Origin: Bin75 sp965212135
GTDB taxonomy: Bacteria > Nitrospirota > Nitrospiria > Nitrospirales > UBA8639
Length of the DNA stretch: 64,000 nucleotides
Reading direction: 5' to 3'
Assembly (NCBI GenBank): GCA_965212135.1
Contig: OZ243044.1
Coordinates: forward strand, 1,488,001 to 1,552,000
A model generated the notes under the pieces. It saw nothing but the letters and a program-made list of their open reading frames with translations, ran no database searches and was not told where the DNA came from. Both the position numbers and the translations under genes were made by a program. Positions 43,459 to 52,391 of this stretch are shown piece by piece (the first letter of the stretch is position 1; every line of letters starts with the position of its first letter).

Positions 43459-44927
43459 TCAAAGAACACCTCATAGATTTAGACAGGGACCAACTCGGAT
43501 TGCTTGAAAAAATCATCAAGCGCCATATCCCCGATAAAACGGTTTGGGCTTACGGCTCCCGCGTAACATGGAAGGCCGACGAAAGATCCGACCTGGATTT
43601 GACCGTTTTCGGTTGCAGCTCAAGAGAGCTTGGCGAATTGAAAGAGGCATTAGAAGAAAGCAATTTACTGGTTTCGGTTGATGTAATGGATTGGGAGAGA
43701 ATTCCTGACAACTTCAAAGAAAATATCAAGAAAAAATATGTGGTATTACAGGAAAAATCAGAATTTAAAAATTGGAGAGAAGAAAAATTAGGCGAAGTGG
43801 TAAATATCATCAGCGGAGGCACTCCTAAAACAAATACTCCTGAATACTGGGACGGAGATATTCCTTGGTTAAGTCCACCTGATTTTACAAAAACTAATCG
43901 CTGGGTTAATAACAGTAGCAAATCTATAACCGAACTGGGGTTAGAAAATAGTGCAACAAAATTATTAAGGAAAGGCGATGTAATCATATCTGCGAGAGGT
44001 ACTGTAGGAGCGTTAGCACAACTTAAAACACCTATGGCTTTTAGCCAAACCAGCTATGGATTAAGAGCAAATCCGAGACTCATTAACAATACTTTTCTTT
44101 TTTATGTACTCAAAGAAAAGATTAAATACCTTAAGCAATTTTCATACGGCACAGTGTTTGAAACTATTACAATTAGTACATTTGACCAGATAAACATTTT
44201 ACTTCCTCCGCTCCCCGCACAAAAAGCCATCGCCGAAGTGCTATCATCCCTTGACGACAAAATAGACCTGCTCCACCGCCAAAACAAAACACTTGAAGAC
44301 ATGGCGCAGACATTGTTTCGGCAGTGGTTTGTGGAAGAGAAAAATAAAAAATGGGAGAAAAAACCATTAGACCAGATAGCAAACTATCTAAATGGCCTTG
44401 CCTGCCAAAAATACCCCCCAAAAAACGAAACAGAAAAATTACCGGTTTTGAAGATTAAGGAATTAGGATCTGGTATTAGTGAAAATTCGGATTGGGCAAC
44501 ATCGGAAGTGGCAGAAAAGTATGTAGTTGAACGCGGAGATATCATATTCTCTTGGTCGGGGAGTTTAATGGTCAAACTTTGGAGTGGCTCCAACTGCGTA
44601 TTGAACCAACATCTTTTCAAAGTCAGTTCAACTCAATATCCAAAGTGGTACGTTTACTTTTGGACAAAACATCATATAGACAGGTTTATTCAGATAGCTG
44701 ACAGCAAAGCAACCACAATGGGGCATATTAAAAGAAGTGATCTTTCAAATTCGATGACCTTGGTTCCCCCAAAAGAAAAAATAGAAATAATGAATGAAAC
44801 AATGGCACCAAACTTTGAAAAAATGATACTAAACTTTAAACTCATCCACGCGCTTGAAGTTCTGCGCGATACTCTATTGCCAAAATTCATGAGTGGCGAC
44901 ATAAAGGTAAAAATCCATTATGGCTGA
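43455..44927 (+). CDS. hsdS: MNT nucleotidyltransferase antitoxin fused to HsdS specificity subunit
   Basis: 490 residues in one uninterrupted frame. Residues 1-98 are a minimal nucleotidyltransferase: GS at 34-35 (VWAYGSRVTW), D46 and D48 in RSDLDLTVFG, and D76 in SVDVMDWERI, so the metal-binding triad is present. From about 105 an HsdS begins (NWREEKLGEVVNIISGGTPK), with two recognition domains, the first ending in LPPLPAQKAIAEVLSSLDDK and the second in a final conserved region. MNT antitoxins silence HEPN toxins, here encoded just upstream; fusion to HsdS links antitoxin supply to the restriction specificity subunit. No frameshift or start codon suggests two separate proteins; an internal start cannot be excluded. 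Confidence 0.9.
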   Translation: MIKEHLIDLDRDQLGLLEKIIKRHIPDKTVWAYGSRVTWKADERSDLDLTVFGCSSRELGELKEALEESNLLVSVDVMDWERIPDNFKENIKKKYVVLQEKSEFKNWREEKLGEVVNIISGGTPKTNTPEYWDGDIPWLSPPDFTKTNRWVNNSSKSITELGLENSATKLLRKGDVIISARGTVGALAQLKTPMAFSQTSYGLRANPRLINNTFLFYVLKEKIKYLKQFSYGTVFETITISTFDQINILLPPLPAQKAIAEVLSSLDDKIDLLHRQNKTLEDMAQTLFRQWFVEEKNKKWEKKPLDQIANYLNGLACQKYPPKNETEKLPVLKIKELGSGISENSDWATSEVAEKYVVERGDIIFSWSGSLMVKLWSGSNCVLNQHLFKVSSTQYPKWYVYFWTKHHIDRFIQIADSKATTMGHIKRSDLSNSMTLVPPKEKIEIMNETMAPNFEKMILNFKLIHALEVLRDTLLPKFMSGDIKVKIHYG

Positions 44928-45723
44928 AAAACATTTTTCAGTAGCAAGACTGAAAGTTGAAGATAGCGATTTCACCTTAGATGATTTTTCTTCCATTGCA
45001 GATGAGGAAAATGCTCCATTTGAAGGTGATGATGGAATCCATCGTGATAGGGTTGTTCAAAAAAATACTTTTGTGGGACAGTCTATCTCATTATATTTTG
45101 AGGAGGGAGAGGATCTCCCTAGGCCGTCAGTGGTTTTTAATACCCAAACAAGAATAGACGAAGAAAATCCAAGAGAGAGATATCAAATAGAGAGAAAATC
45201 CCAAAGCTTCTTTCTGATTGAACAACCTCAACAGAGAATTTTTATCTCTGATTTTAGGAAAAAGGGCATGATAGAAAAGTGGTTGAGTGAAAAAATTCAA
45301 AAAAAAGTCATAGTTAAAAACATCATTGACCGAGATCAATTTGTGAATGAAGTAAAAAGCCTCAATAGCATTTATCTCTCTGCCGCTCCTGATTTATTTT
45401 CAAGGGAAGGAATACTCGGCGAGGAATTGAATAGCGACATTCATAATTACGGGGTAGGCATTAAACGTATGCAACTAAGGGTATTTTTTGAGGAAAATAC
45501 ATTTCCAGAAAGGGCGAAACAAAAAATAATCGGACTGTTTAGCCAGCAGAATAGCCTTGCGCTTGAAAAATTGGAGATATCGGGACGTTACGATGAGAAA
45601 TTTGAAAGAATATTTAATGCAGAAGGCATTATAGACAAAATCGAGATAACGGCATGCCGTGGCGAGGATGGGTTGTTTAACAAAGATGAAATCTTTAATG
45701 CTTTGATAGCAAAAATTCAATGA
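44920..45723 (+). CDS. Unrecognised soluble protein between hsdS and hsdR
   Basis: 267 residues, acidic, with no membrane helix or signal peptide. It overlaps the MNT-HsdS gene by eight bases and the next gene by four. I do not recognise the family. Visible pieces are QPQQRIFISDFRKKGMIEKW, SIYLSAAPDLFSREGILGEE and a C-terminal alpha/beta part (ALEKLEISGRYDEKFERIFN). Position in an R-M operon and pairing with a small membrane protein recall two-gene defence modules such as Kiwa (membrane KwaA plus DUF4868 KwaB), but I see no sequence evidence for that identity. Confidence 0.7.
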   Translation: MAEKHFSVARLKVEDSDFTLDDFSSIADEENAPFEGDDGIHRDRVVQKNTFVGQSISLYFEEGEDLPRPSVVFNTQTRIDEENPRERYQIERKSQSFFLIEQPQQRIFISDFRKKGMIEKWLSEKIQKKVIVKNIIDRDQFVNEVKSLNSIYLSAAPDLFSREGILGEELNSDIHNYGVGIKRMQLRVFFEENTFPERAKQKIIGLFSQQNSLALEKLEISGRYDEKFERIFNAEGIIDKIEITACRGEDGLFNKDEIFNALIAKIQ

Positions 45724-46169
45724 AAAAGGTTGCCATTATCAGCGCGGTGCTCGTGGGATCTTGTCTTCTACAATGGGCAACTAATCTTCATGTTTCAGGA
45801 GAGTTGATTCTAACTTTGGTTAAAGTCCTGTCTATATTTTTTGGTTTTTGTATTACAAGTTTTGCGGTGTTCACTACCTCCAAGTATCTTTCAAGGCTCT
45901 ACAAAATACAAGATAGAAATGACAACCGAAAGACGTTATTAGACAACCTGTTAGAAGTATTCAAATTCGCAACTTATTTTATTTTGGGCTCTATAGTCTA
46001 TTTACTTTTTTTATATGTTCTAATGGAAAACTGTAAAGAAATTTTTGTACATTATCTTAATTATATTTTGTGGGGAGTCGTGGCTTTAAATCTAATTTAC
46101 GTTTTTCAAATTATTTCTATTTTTATAAAAGTTACTCGGCAATCTGCGAAAGCAGGTGACACATTATGA
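45720..46169 (+). CDS. Small four-helix membrane protein in the R-M operon
   Basis: 149 residues with four hydrophobic segments: about 4-21 (VAIISAVLVGSCLLQWA), 30-53, 84-104 (YFILGSIVYLLFLYVL) and 113-134. A charged loop (KIQDRNDNRKTLLDN) separates helices 2 and 3. It overlaps the previous gene by ATGA and overlaps the orphan hsdR 5' end likewise (46166-46169). Strongly AT-rich; the line 45901-45960 has 19 G/C of 60. The family is not recognised. Confidence 0.75.
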   Translation: MKKVAIISAVLVGSCLLQWATNLHVSGELILTLVKVLSIFFGFCITSFAVFTTSKYLSRLYKIQDRNDNRKTLLDNLLEVFKFATYFILGSIVYLLFLYVLMENCKEIFVHYLNYILWGVVALNLIYVFQIISIFIKVTRQSAKAGDTL

Positions 46170-46237
46170 ACGCCATCCATGAATCCGATATTGAGAAGTT
46201 TGCCGTAGAACTGCCGAAAATCGCTAAATCTTCGTGA
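46166..46237 (+). pseudogene. Orphan 5' end of an hsdR gene
   Basis: 23 codons, starting MNAIHESDIEKFAVEL and then PKIAKSS before a stop. The intact HsdR at 47279 begins MSALYESDVEKFAVEL, so the first 16 residues align without gaps, while the DNA is clearly diverged. The ATG overlaps the membrane gene's stop (ATGA), as expected for the operon's original hsdR. After codon 16 the match ends and the fic promoter region begins. Confidence 0.85.
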
Positions 46238-46303
46238 ATTTATCATTTTTATTATAAAATTCACGAATTATTGCCATTTTGACGTGAATTTCATATATTC
46301 ACG
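46231..46303 (+). promoter_or_regulatory. fic promoter with two inverted-repeat operators; leaderless start predicted
   Basis: TTCGTGAATTT (46231-46241) is repeated in reverse as AAATTCACGAA (46257-46267). CGTGAAT (46283-46289) and ATTCACG (46297-46303) form a second, related palindrome. A good sigma-70 promoter TTGCCA (46271-46276), 17 bases, TATATT (46294-46299) lies between and over them. The predicted +1 is 46306, the A of the fic ATG, and no Shine-Dalgarno exists, so the mRNA is probably leaderless and repressor-controlled. Confidence 0.7.
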
Positions 46304-46305
46304 CT

Positions 46306-47199
46306 ATGGCAACCCCGCAACCCATTCGTAAGAGAATCGCCGAACTTCGGGAGGCGTATATCGCCTTGAAGTCCGGCAAGGAATCGTTGTTAGCCATGAT
46401 TGACGAGGCGGAGACGCCGGAAAATGTTTATAACTCCAATGCCATTGAGAATTCCACGCTGACGCTGAAAGAGACGGAAAAAATCCTGTTGGAGATGGCC
46501 TTGTCGCGCAATGTGTCGGTGCGGGAGGTGTTTGAGGCGAAGAATCTGGCGCGGGTGATGGCGTACAAGCGTGCGAAGGTGAAAAGCGGGCCGCTGAATG
46601 CGGACCTTATCCTGCTGCTGCACAACATGTTGCTGGGCAATATTGATGATGTGATTGCGGGGCGGTTTCGGCAGGCGGGCGAGTTTGTGCGGGTTGGTAC
46701 GCACGTCGCCCCTGCCCCGGAGCATGTCGGGCGGATGATTGACGAAGCCCTGTTCGCGTATCACAACGATTTGGATCGGTATTTTTTGGATAAGATCGCC
46801 GGGTTTCATTTGGATTTTGAAACCATCCATCCATTTTGTGACGGCAATGGCCGTATCGGGCGCGTGCTGATTAACTTTCAGTTGCTGGCGCTGGATTTTC
46901 CGCGCATTATCATTCGCAACAAGGACAAGCAAACCTATTATCGCGCGTTTCGCGATTACCACGACCGAAACAATACAAGGGGAATGGAAAAAATTATCGC
47001 GTTGGCATTGCTGGAATCGTTGCACAAGCGCGTCACGTATTTACGCGGCGAGCGCGTGATGCGGTTGTCGGAGTATATCAAGCGGCATCGCCTTTCCGCG
47101 TCTGCGATCACCAACGCCGCCCGCCGCCAGACGGTCCCGGCATTTCGGGAGCGGGAAATATGGAAAATTGGCGACGGATACCGGCATCGTGCGGCATAA
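46306..47199 (+). CDS. Fic-domain AMP-transferase, class II, ahead of hsdR
   Basis: 297 residues. The Fic motif HPFCDGNGRIGR is at 175-186. The N-terminal inhibitory motif is SNAIEN (44-49), fitting (S/T)xxxE/N self-inhibited Fic proteins. The C-terminus (MRLSEYIKRHRLSASAITNA, about 252 onward) resembles a small helix-turn-helix that could bind the palindromes upstream. It is a different subfamily from the Fic of the left island (only the core motifs agree), so the two were acquired separately. It lies between the orphan hsdR start and the intact hsdR. The AMPylation target is unknown. Confidence 0.92.
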   Translation: MATPQPIRKRIAELREAYIALKSGKESLLAMIDEAETPENVYNSNAIENSTLTLKETEKILLEMALSRNVSVREVFEAKNLARVMAYKRAKVKSGPLNADLILLLHNMLLGNIDDVIAGRFRQAGEFVRVGTHVAPAPEHVGRMIDEALFAYHNDLDRYFLDKIAGFHLDFETIHPFCDGNGRIGRVLINFQLLALDFPRIIIRNKDKQTYYRAFRDYHDRNNTRGMEKIIALALLESLHKRVTYLRGERVMRLSEYIKRHRLSASAITNAARRQTVPAFREREIWKIGDGYRHRAA

Positions 47200-47278
47200 A
47201 CAAAGAGGCGCCAGGCACATATCGGAACAAGCCATCCTTTTATAATGGACAAAGCCATTTCCCCGCCGGCGAGAATGT

Positions 47279-50200
47279 ATGTCTGCTCTCTACGAATCCG
47301 ATGTTGAAAAATTTGCCGTGGAACTGCTGGAACAGCAGGGATACGATTATCTGTCGCCCGATGAACAAGCGCTTGAACGGGGGGATCCTGTAGAGGTCTT
47401 TTTGCACGGCCGCCTCAAAACCGCCATTGACAAACTCAATCCCAAAATCCCAAAAGCCGCAAGAGAACAGGCATTCCGGGAAGTCCTGAATTTACCCCAC
47501 CAGACCCTGATTGAAGACAACGAAGCCTTCCACCGAATGCTGACAGACGGCGTGGGCGTGGAATATCAGAAACACGGCGATACCGTCGGTGATAGAGTTT
47601 GGCTAATTGATTTTGACAATCCTTTGAATAACGATCTGCTGGTTTGCAATCAGTTCACGGTTGTTGAAAACGGAGTCACCAAACGGCCTGATGTTGCGCT
47701 TTTTGTGAACGGCCTGCCGTTGGTGGTGATTGAATTGAAAAATCCGACAGACGAAACTGCCACGGTCAAAAAGGCGTTTACCCAATTACAAAACTACAAA
47801 CAGGCCATTGCGGGTTTGTTTTGTTACAACGGCGTGCTGGTGGCGTCGGACGGCATGGATGCCAAAGCGGGGTCACTGACGGCAGACTGGTCGCGGTTTG
47901 TCGCATGGAAAACCGTTGACGGAACGAAGGAAGACAAAAGCACCACTCCCCAAATAGAAACTCTTATCAAGGGGATGCTCCGCCCCGACGTGCTCCTTGA
48001 TCTTGTCCGGCACTTTACGGTTTTTGAGAAAGCCAAAAAAGAAGATCTGAAGACGGGTCTGACAAGCGTTGAGACTATCAAGAAAATCGCCGCTTATCAT
48101 CAGTATCATGCCGTCAATCGGGCGATCGCTTCAACCATTCGCGCGCTGGCAAAACTGCCGGAGATTGCCGACGAGCCTCCCGGTTCCTATGGGTTGCCGA
48201 CAACGGACGACCAGTCGCCGGGCGACCGTCGCGCCGGTGTGGTGTGGCATACGCAGGGGAGCGGCAAGTCTCTTTCCATGGTGTTTTACGCGGGAAAGCT
48301 CATCGTGGACCCGCGTATGGAAAATCCCACGCTTGTTGTGCTGACGGATCGCAACGATCTGGACGGCCAGTTGTTTGATATCTTCGCGGGCAGCAAGCAG
48401 TTGTTGCGGCAGGAGCCGGTGCAGGCGAACAGGCGCGCGCATTTGAAGCAGCTTTTGAAAACGGCGGGCGGCGGCATCGTGTTTACCACGATTCAGAAAT
48501 TCTCGCCGGAGGACGCCGGCGAGAGTTTTGACTTGCTTTCGGAAAGACGCAATATCGTCGTGATTGCCGATGAAGCGCACCGCAGTCAGTACGGTTTTGG
48601 CGCGAAAACCATGATGAAAGACGGCGAGGCGTTCACGAAATACGGCTTTGCCAAATATCTGCGGGATGCGTTGCCGAATGCTTCTTTTGTCGGTTTTACC
48701 GGTACGCCGATTGAAAAGGAAGATGCTTCAACGCCCGCGGTCTTTGGAAATTATATTGACGTTTATGATATTGAGCAGGCCGTTGCGGACGGGGCGACGG
48801 TTCGTATTTATTACGAATCCCGCCTTGCCAAGGTCCATTTGCAAGCGGAAGAAAAAGCCAGGCTGGACGCAGAGGTTGAGCAGATTACCGAAAACGAAGA
48901 ATCAACGGCCATGGAAAAAGCCAAGGCGAAATGGACGCAATTAGAGGCGATTGTCGGACATAAAGACCGCCTGAACGTTGTTGCGCGGGATATTATCAGC
49001 CATTTTGAGGCGCGACAGGAAGCCTTTGAAGGCAAAGGCATGATTGTGGCCATGAGCCGCCGGATTGCCGTTGAATTGTACGACGAAATTATCACACTCC
49101 GCCCTGCATGGCATGATATTGATAAGAAGAAAGGCGCGGTTAAAGTGATTATGACTTCCAGTGCGAGCGATCCCGGCAATTGGCAGTTGCACAATACCAC
49201 CAGGCAGGAACGAAAAGAGATCGGCAACAGGCTCAAAGACCCCGGCGATCCTTTGAAGTTTGTCATTGTGCGGGATATGTGGCTGACCGGGTTTGACGCG
49301 CCGTGTTTGCATACCATGTACGTTGACAAACCCATGCGTGGCCATAATCTCATGCAGGCCATCGCCCGTGTGAACAGGGTGTATAAAGACAAACCCGGCG
49401 GGCTGATTGTGGACTATATCGGCATTGCTTCGGATTTGAAGAAGGCGCTTGCCAGTTATACGGGAAGCGGCGGGAAGGGCGCGCCCGCGCTTGAGCAATC
49501 GGACGCGATTGCGGCCATGATGGAAAAGTACGAAATCGTTGCGCAGATGTTTAATGGATTTGACTATAAGCGGTATTTCTCCGCGGACACAAAGGAAAAA
49601 ATGACGGTTATTCTGGAAGCGCAGGAACACATTTTGAGCCTGGAAGACGGGAAAAACAGATTTACAAAACAGGTGGGATTGCTTTCCAGGACGTTCGCGC
49701 TTTCCGTGCCCTCGCTGCCCGCCATGGACATAAAAGATGAAGTGGGATTGTTCCAGGCGGTGAAAGCCCGTTTAACCAAATTTGAACCGACGGGAAGCGG
49801 AAAAGGTGATGCCGACATTGAAACGGCCATACGACAAATCGTTGATAAAGCCGTTGTAGTTGACGGCGTTATTGATATTTTTGACGCGGCCGGAATCAAG
49901 AAGCCGGACATCTCTATTCTTTCCAATGAATTCCTGGAAGAAATACGGGGGATGAAGCGGAAAAATCTTGCCCTGGAGCTTTTGAGGAAAATTTTGGATG
50001 ACGAAATCAAAACACGCACAACAAGGAATTTCATTCAAAGCAAAAAGCTCTCGGAAATGCTGGACGCCGCGATTAAAAAATATCAAAACAAGCTGCTGAC
50101 GGCGGCGCAGGTGATTGAGGAATTGATCAATCTTGCAAAAGAAATCAAAGCGTCTGACGGGCGCGGGAACGATCTGGGATTAACGGAAGACGAAGTTGCT

Positions 50201-50464
50201 TTTTATGACGCGCTGGCGAGCAACGAAAGCGCGAAAGAAGTGATGGCCGATGAGACGTTGCGGGAGCTTGCCCGTATTCTGGTTGAAAAGGTCAGGGCCA
50301 ATACGGCGATTGACTGGACGATCAAAGAAAGCGTACAAGCAAAGCTCCGCGTTATTATCAAAAGAGTGTTGCGCCAATTTGGCTATCCGCCGGACAAGCA
50401 AAAACTGGCAACGGAAAATATCCTGAAACAGGCCGAGCTTTTTGTGGACGCCTGGAGTTCGTAA
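47279..50464 (+). CDS. hsdR: Type I restriction endonuclease / translocase subunit HsdR
   Basis: 1061 residues. The nuclease domain has D138 in KRPDVALFVN and E152-x-K154 in VVIELKNP. The SF2 helicase motor has Walker A QGSGKS (326-331) preceded by VVWHT, DEAH at 431-434 (ADEAHRSQYG), and GFTGTPIEKED downstream. A long helical C-terminus binds HsdM. It pumps DNA and cuts it at collision. The ATG lies 79 bases after fic. Composition is near balanced, unlike the AT-rich genes left of fic. Confidence 0.96.
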   Translation: MSALYESDVEKFAVELLEQQGYDYLSPDEQALERGDPVEVFLHGRLKTAIDKLNPKIPKAAREQAFREVLNLPHQTLIEDNEAFHRMLTDGVGVEYQKHGDTVGDRVWLIDFDNPLNNDLLVCNQFTVVENGVTKRPDVALFVNGLPLVVIELKNPTDETATVKKAFTQLQNYKQAIAGLFCYNGVLVASDGMDAKAGSLTADWSRFVAWKTVDGTKEDKSTTPQIETLIKGMLRPDVLLDLVRHFTVFEKAKKEDLKTGLTSVETIKKIAAYHQYHAVNRAIASTIRALAKLPEIADEPPGSYGLPTTDDQSPGDRRAGVVWHTQGSGKSLSMVFYAGKLIVDPRMENPTLVVLTDRNDLDGQLFDIFAGSKQLLRQEPVQANRRAHLKQLLKTAGGGIVFTTIQKFSPEDAGESFDLLSERRNIVVIADEAHRSQYGFGAKTMMKDGEAFTKYGFAKYLRDALPNASFVGFTGTPIEKEDASTPAVFGNYIDVYDIEQAVADGATVRIYYESRLAKVHLQAEEKARLDAEVEQITENEESTAMEKAKAKWTQLEAIVGHKDRLNVVARDIISHFEARQEAFEGKGMIVAMSRRIAVELYDEIITLRPAWHDIDKKKGAVKVIMTSSASDPGNWQLHNTTRQERKEIGNRLKDPGDPLKFVIVRDMWLTGFDAPCLHTMYVDKPMRGHNLMQAIARVNRVYKDKPGGLIVDYIGIASDLKKALASYTGSGGKGAPALEQSDAIAAMMEKYEIVAQMFNGFDYKRYFSADTKEKMTVILEAQEHILSLEDGKNRFTKQVGLLSRTFALSVPSLPAMDIKDEVGLFQAVKARLTKFEPTGSGKGDADIETAIRQIVDKAVVVDGVIDIFDAAGIKKPDISILSNEFLEEIRGMKRKNLALELLRKILDDEIKTRTTRNFIQSKKLSEMLDAAIKKYQNKLLTAAQVIEELINLAKEIKASDGRGNDLGLTEDEVAFYDALASNESAKEVMADETLRELARILVEKVRANTAIDWTIKESVQAKLRVIIKRVLRQFGYPPDKQKLATENILKQAELFVDAWSS

Positions 50465-50526
50465 ATCTTCATTGCCAGGAGCGTTCTTAAGCACAAAAAG
50501 CGGCCTAGCCCTGTGAAGGAATCGTG

Positions 50527-52389
50527 ATGGACTACCAGGTTTCCGCCAGAAAATTTCGGCCGGGCGCGTTTGAGGAGTTGATCGGGCAGGGCCATGTGGT
50601 GCAGACGCTTCGGAACGCCATCCTTCGGAAGCAAGTGGCTCATGCGTATCTCTTTTCCGGCATGCGCGGAGTGGGCAAAACCACGGCCGCCCGCATTCTG
50701 GCCAAGGCGTTGAATTGCGAAACCGGCCCGACCGCGGAACCATGCGGTCAGTGCGGGAGTTGTCTGGAAATTACGCATGGCAATTCGGTTGACGTCATTG
50801 AGATTGACGGGGCTTCCAATACCGGCGTGGACGACGTTCGGGAGCTTCGCGAGAACGTCAAGTTCTCGCCCTTCCGGGGCACGTACCGGATCTATATCAT
50901 TGACGAAGTGCATATGCTCTCCAATTCGGCGTTTAACGCGCTGTTGAAAACGCTGGAAGAGCCGCCGCCGCACGCGGTGTTTGTTTTTGCGACGACCGAG
51001 GCCCATAAAATTCCGGCCACCATCACGTCTCGATGCCAGCATTTCACCTTTCGGCGCATTCCCCGGCTGGAAATCATCGCCCGGCTTCAGGTGGTCACGC
51101 AACAGCTTGACGTCACCATCGGGGAGCGAAGCCTGGGCGCGATTGCCAAAGCGAGTGAAGGCAGCCTGCGCGACGCGTTGAGTTTGCTGGATCAGGCCGT
51201 GGCGTTTGGGGGCACGACCATTGCCGATCACGACGTGGACGACATGCTCGGGGCCGTCCCCGACGAACTGGTGGGCCGCCTGGTTGACACGGTGGTGAAA
51301 CAGAATCCGGCCGCGGCCGTGGAACTTGTCGGAGAGGCGATGGTTCATGGCTACGACCTGCGGGCGTATTGCGGGGCGGTGGTGGAGCGCATGCGCCACC
51401 TGATGATTGCGGCGGTGGTGCCCGGTCTTGAGCAGGCGCAGGGGTTGATGGATTTGCCCGTGGAAGAGGTGGAACAACTGCTGGCGGAAGCCAACTCGTT
51501 TTCGGTCGAGCAGTTGCAGGATGTATTTCAGCTTTTTTCCCAAACCGAAGATCGTCTTCGGGGAACGTCGCGTCCCCGTTTTATTTTTGAAGTGGCGGCG
51601 GTTCGCGCGGCGCGGTTGTTTCAACCCGGCGTCAAGGGCGCTCCGTCGGCCGCTGCGCCGGCTGGGTCTCAACCGCGCGTTTCAACAACGCCGGTTGAGA
51701 AAGGCGCGCCGGCGGGCGGGGCGTCACGGGTGCCGTCAAGTCCGCCGGCCCGGCGGGACGGACCGCCAGGACCGCCATCGGCCGGCCGGCCGGGTCCGCA
51801 AGCCGCTGCCTCTCCTCCGGTTCAGGGAGCTCCCTTGCGGCCCAAAAACGTGGCGGGCGCTCCTCCGCCGGCACGGCCCGATGTCAAGGCGAAACCGATA
51901 CCCGCCGCCTCCGCCACGCAGGGGCAGCCATCCACGGAACGTTCTCCGGCTCCGGCGAGCGGCCAGGCGCTTCGGCGGGAAGATTGGGGGCGAGTGGTGG
52001 AAGCCATGGTTGAGAGGCATCCCAACATCGGCACGTTTTTGGAAATGGGGGCGCTGGTGAAAATTGAAGACAGCCAGGTCATCGTCGGATTTGCCAAAGC
52101 CGCGTCGGTGGCCTGTTCACGAATCCAGAAAGAAGAGAACCGCGCGCTGATTGCAAAGGTGTGTCGGGAGGTCACCGGGGCGACGATTCGGCTGCGTGTG
52201 GTCGAGTTAACCGAAGCACAGGGAGAAGACCGGGTCACCATCAAGCAGATGCGCACGAAACAGCGGGAACAGGACGACGAAGCCTTACTGGAAGAGGTCC
52301 GGGCGAATCCCATGGTGAAACAGGCGATGGATTTGTTTGGGGGAAAAGTGGTGAAGGCGAGTCGAGTGATAGACAAGAAGGAGGGGTAA
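50527..52389 (+). CDS. dnaX: DNA polymerase III subunits gamma and tau
   Basis: 620 residues from ATG 50527 (AAGGA six bases upstream). Walker A GMRGVGKT (45-52), the zinc module with CGQCGSC, Walker B IYIIDEVHMLS, and sensor TSRCQHF are present. A Pro/Ala/Gly-rich linker (about 370-475) leads to the tau C-terminal domain that binds the polymerase. I saw no obvious AAAAAAG slip site for gamma. It is followed by ybaB and recR in the usual order. Confidence 0.95.
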   Translation: MDYQVSARKFRPGAFEELIGQGHVVQTLRNAILRKQVAHAYLFSGMRGVGKTTAARILAKALNCETGPTAEPCGQCGSCLEITHGNSVDVIEIDGASNTGVDDVRELRENVKFSPFRGTYRIYIIDEVHMLSNSAFNALLKTLEEPPPHAVFVFATTEAHKIPATITSRCQHFTFRRIPRLEIIARLQVVTQQLDVTIGERSLGAIAKASEGSLRDALSLLDQAVAFGGTTIADHDVDDMLGAVPDELVGRLVDTVVKQNPAAAVELVGEAMVHGYDLRAYCGAVVERMRHLMIAAVVPGLEQAQGLMDLPVEEVEQLLAEANSFSVEQLQDVFQLFSQTEDRLRGTSRPRFIFEVAAVRAARLFQPGVKGAPSAAAPAGSQPRVSTTPVEKGAPAGGASRVPSSPPARRDGPPGPPSAGRPGPQAAASPPVQGAPLRPKNVAGAPPPARPDVKAKPIPAASATQGQPSTERSPAPASGQALRREDWGRVVEAMVERHPNIGTFLEMGALVKIEDSQVIVGFAKAASVACSRIQKEENRALIAKVCREVTGATIRLRVVELTEAQGEDRVTIKQMRTKQREQDDEALLEEVRANPMVKQAMDLFGGKVVKASRVIDKKEG

Positions 52390-52391
52390 GC

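Noticed and set aside
44920..46169. Calling the gene pair Kiwa (KwaA/KwaB)
   Set aside because: Only the general shape (membrane plus soluble protein) fits; gene order differs and I see no DUF4868 motif.
50527..52389. Programmed frameshift producing the gamma subunit from dnaX
   Set aside because: No A-rich slippery heptamer was seen at the expected place.
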